Part shown: positions 62,535-64,000 of the stretch, piece after piece
How the letters are laid out: every line of letters starts with the position of its first letter
How positions within the stretch are numbered: position 1 is the stretch's first letter
Source of the DNA: an uncultured Pelagibacteraceae bacterium
Lineage (GTDB): Bacteria; Pseudomonadota; Alphaproteobacteria; Pelagibacterales; Pelagibacteraceae
Length of the DNA stretch: 64,000 bases
Assembly: GCA_902571915.1 (NCBI GenBank)
Contig: CACGDY010000001.1
Location: 248,001-312,000, forward strand
Reading direction: 5' to 3'
Made by a program: the position numbers and the translations under genes
The notes under the pieces: generated by a model
What the model was told of the DNA's origin: nothing
Seen by the model: the letters and a program-made list of their open reading frames with translations, nothing else
Databases searched by the model: none

Positions 62535-63999
62535 TTTCTATTTTTTTAAATAATATATCTAACTTATTTATCTTATCTTTTTCTTTAAAAAAATCATTAT
62601 TTTTTAATGAAGATATATTAATTTGTTTTTCATCAATATTAAATGCACGAAAAACTTTCAGTATTGTTTGTGGCATGACTGGATAAAGTAAGATTGAAAT
62701 TTTTCTGATCAACTCTAATGCTGTATAAACTATCGTTGAAAGTCTTAGTTTGTCATTTTTTCTTTTCCAGGGTTCTTGATCATTAAAATATTTATTAGAA
62801 GCAAAGAGTCTATCAATTATAAAATTCATATATTGATTTATATCTTGATTATCAATCATAGTTCTAATTTTATCTACATTAGATAATGAATTTAAAATTT
62901 TTAAATCATCGTCATTAAAACTGTGATCGGGAATTAAAGAAGAGCAATTTTTTTCTGCAAAAGAAATAACTCTTTGACATAGATTTCCAAAATTATTTGC
63001 TAAATCACTATTAATACAACTTTCTAATTTTGTTTCAGAAATACTACCATCATTTCCAAATGATACTTCTTTCAATAAATAATATCTTAATGGATCAAGT
63101 CCATAAACTTTAATAATTTCTATAGGATCTAAGATATTGCCCTTAGATTTGGACATTTTTTCATCACCTGATAAAATCCATCCATGTCCATAAACTTTTT
63201 TAGGAGGTGTAATATTTGCTGCTAATAAAAATGCTGGCCAATAAACCGCATGAAACCTTAATATATCTTTTCCTATAATGTGCAAATCTGCAGGCCAAAA
63301 ACTTTTATAAAGTTTATTGTTTTCATCTGGATAATTTAAAGAACTTAAATAATTAGTTAGAGCATCCAACCAAACATACACAACATGATTATCATCATTT
63401 GGTACTTTTATTCCCCATGAAAAAGACTTTCTACTAACTGATAAATCTTTTAAACCTCTTTTTACAAAACTGATTACCTCGTTTCTTCTACTTTTTGGTC
63501 TGATAAAATCTTTATTATTTTCATAAAATTCTAACAATGATTTTTCCCATTTTGATAATTTAAAGAAAAAAGACTCCTCTTCAACCCACTCTACTGAGGA
63601 TCCAGAAGATTTAGAAACTTTTAAACCTTCTTTTTCCTCAATTTCATCATCATTATAAAATGCTTCATCTGATACTGAATACCAACCAGAATATTTTGAT
63701 AAATATATTTGTTTATTTTTTTTTAAAATATTCCAGAGATTTTGGACTGAAGTTATATGTCTTTCTTCAGTTGTTCTTATAAAATCTGTGTTTGAAAGAT
63801 TCAGAATTTTTGTTAAATCTTTGAAAGTTTTAGATATTTCATCACAAAAAACTTTTGGATCTTTATTATTTTTTTCAGCTGATCTTTGTATCTTCAAGCC
63901 ATGTTCATCAGTGCCTGTTAAAAAATAAACTTTAAAACCATCTATACTTTTAAAACGCGCAAAAAAATCTGCTACTATACTAGAATATGCATGACCCAT
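62527..63999 (-). CDS. metG: methionyl-tRNA synthetase (5' end outside window)
   Basis: MGHAYSSIVADFFARFK, FLTGTDEHGLKIQ, GDEKMSKSKGNILDP (KMSKS). Confidence 0.96.
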   Translation of the reverse strand: MGHAYSSIVADFFARFKSIDGFKVYFLTGTDEHGLKIQRSAEKNNKDPKVFCDEISKTFKDLTKILNLSNTDFIRTTEERHITSVQNLWNILKKNKQIYLSKYSGWYSVSDEAFYNDDEIEEKEGLKVSKSSGSSVEWVEEESFFFKLSKWEKSLLEFYENNKDFIRPKSRRNEVISFVKRGLKDLSVSRKSFSWGIKVPNDDNHVVYVWLDALTNYLSSLNYPDENNKLYKSFWPADLHIIGKDILRFHAVYWPAFLLAANITPPKKVYGHGWILSGDEKMSKSKGNILDPIEIIKVYGLDPLRYYLLKEVSFGNDGSISETKLESCINSDLANNFGNLCQRVISFAEKNCSSLIPDHSFNDDDLKILNSLSNVDKIRTMIDNQDINQYMNFIIDRLFASNKYFNDQEPWKRKNDKLRLSTIVYTALELIRKISILLYPVMPQTILKVFRAFNIDEKQINISSLKNNDFFKEKDKINKLDILFKKIEND

Positions 64000-64000
64000 A

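Overview
AT-rich, very tightly packed alphaproteobacterial chromosome segment that looks like SAR11 / Pelagibacterales (streamlined gene order, sarcosine oxidase operon, tandem SAM-II/SAM-V-type leader before a metY-like gene). Most of it is core housekeeping: topA-plsY-pyrC'-pyrB-ruvX, gatCAB, sarcosine oxidase BDAG, dapA-smpB-folK-rsh-pyrE-pdxJ-acpS-lepB-rnc-recO, hemB, rpiB-glyA-nrdR-rib-nusB-thiL, hppA, rpmF-plsX-ihfA-merR-rpmG, ctaA, metY, rplM-rpsI-argC-hom, glpX, nhaA, tatD-metG. Three tRNAs are present: Ser-GCT, Glu-TTC and Pro-TGG. An accessory island of about 9 kb (roughly 47.5-56.3 kb) lies between hom/AEC transporter and tRNA-Glu. It carries glycosyltransferases, an FkbM methyltransferase, a DMT transporter, a GIY-YIG nuclease and a complete tyrosine recombinase. 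Next to the recombinase is a perfect 14-bp inverted repeat, followed by an unusually GC-rich structured region (about 49536-49716) that I cannot assign to a known RNA family. That region is the best candidate for something undescribed. Other notable points: an apparent +1 frameshift in an 8-T run near the 3' end of gatB; a dihydroorotase-like protein without the HxH metal motif; an NrdR with both zinc knuckles shortened; a RibBA whose GCHII half has lost its zinc cysteines; two protein genes starting exactly 5 nt after a tRNA CCA; and a divergent gene pair whose start codons overlap. No database search or folding program was run; family calls come from recognising motifs.
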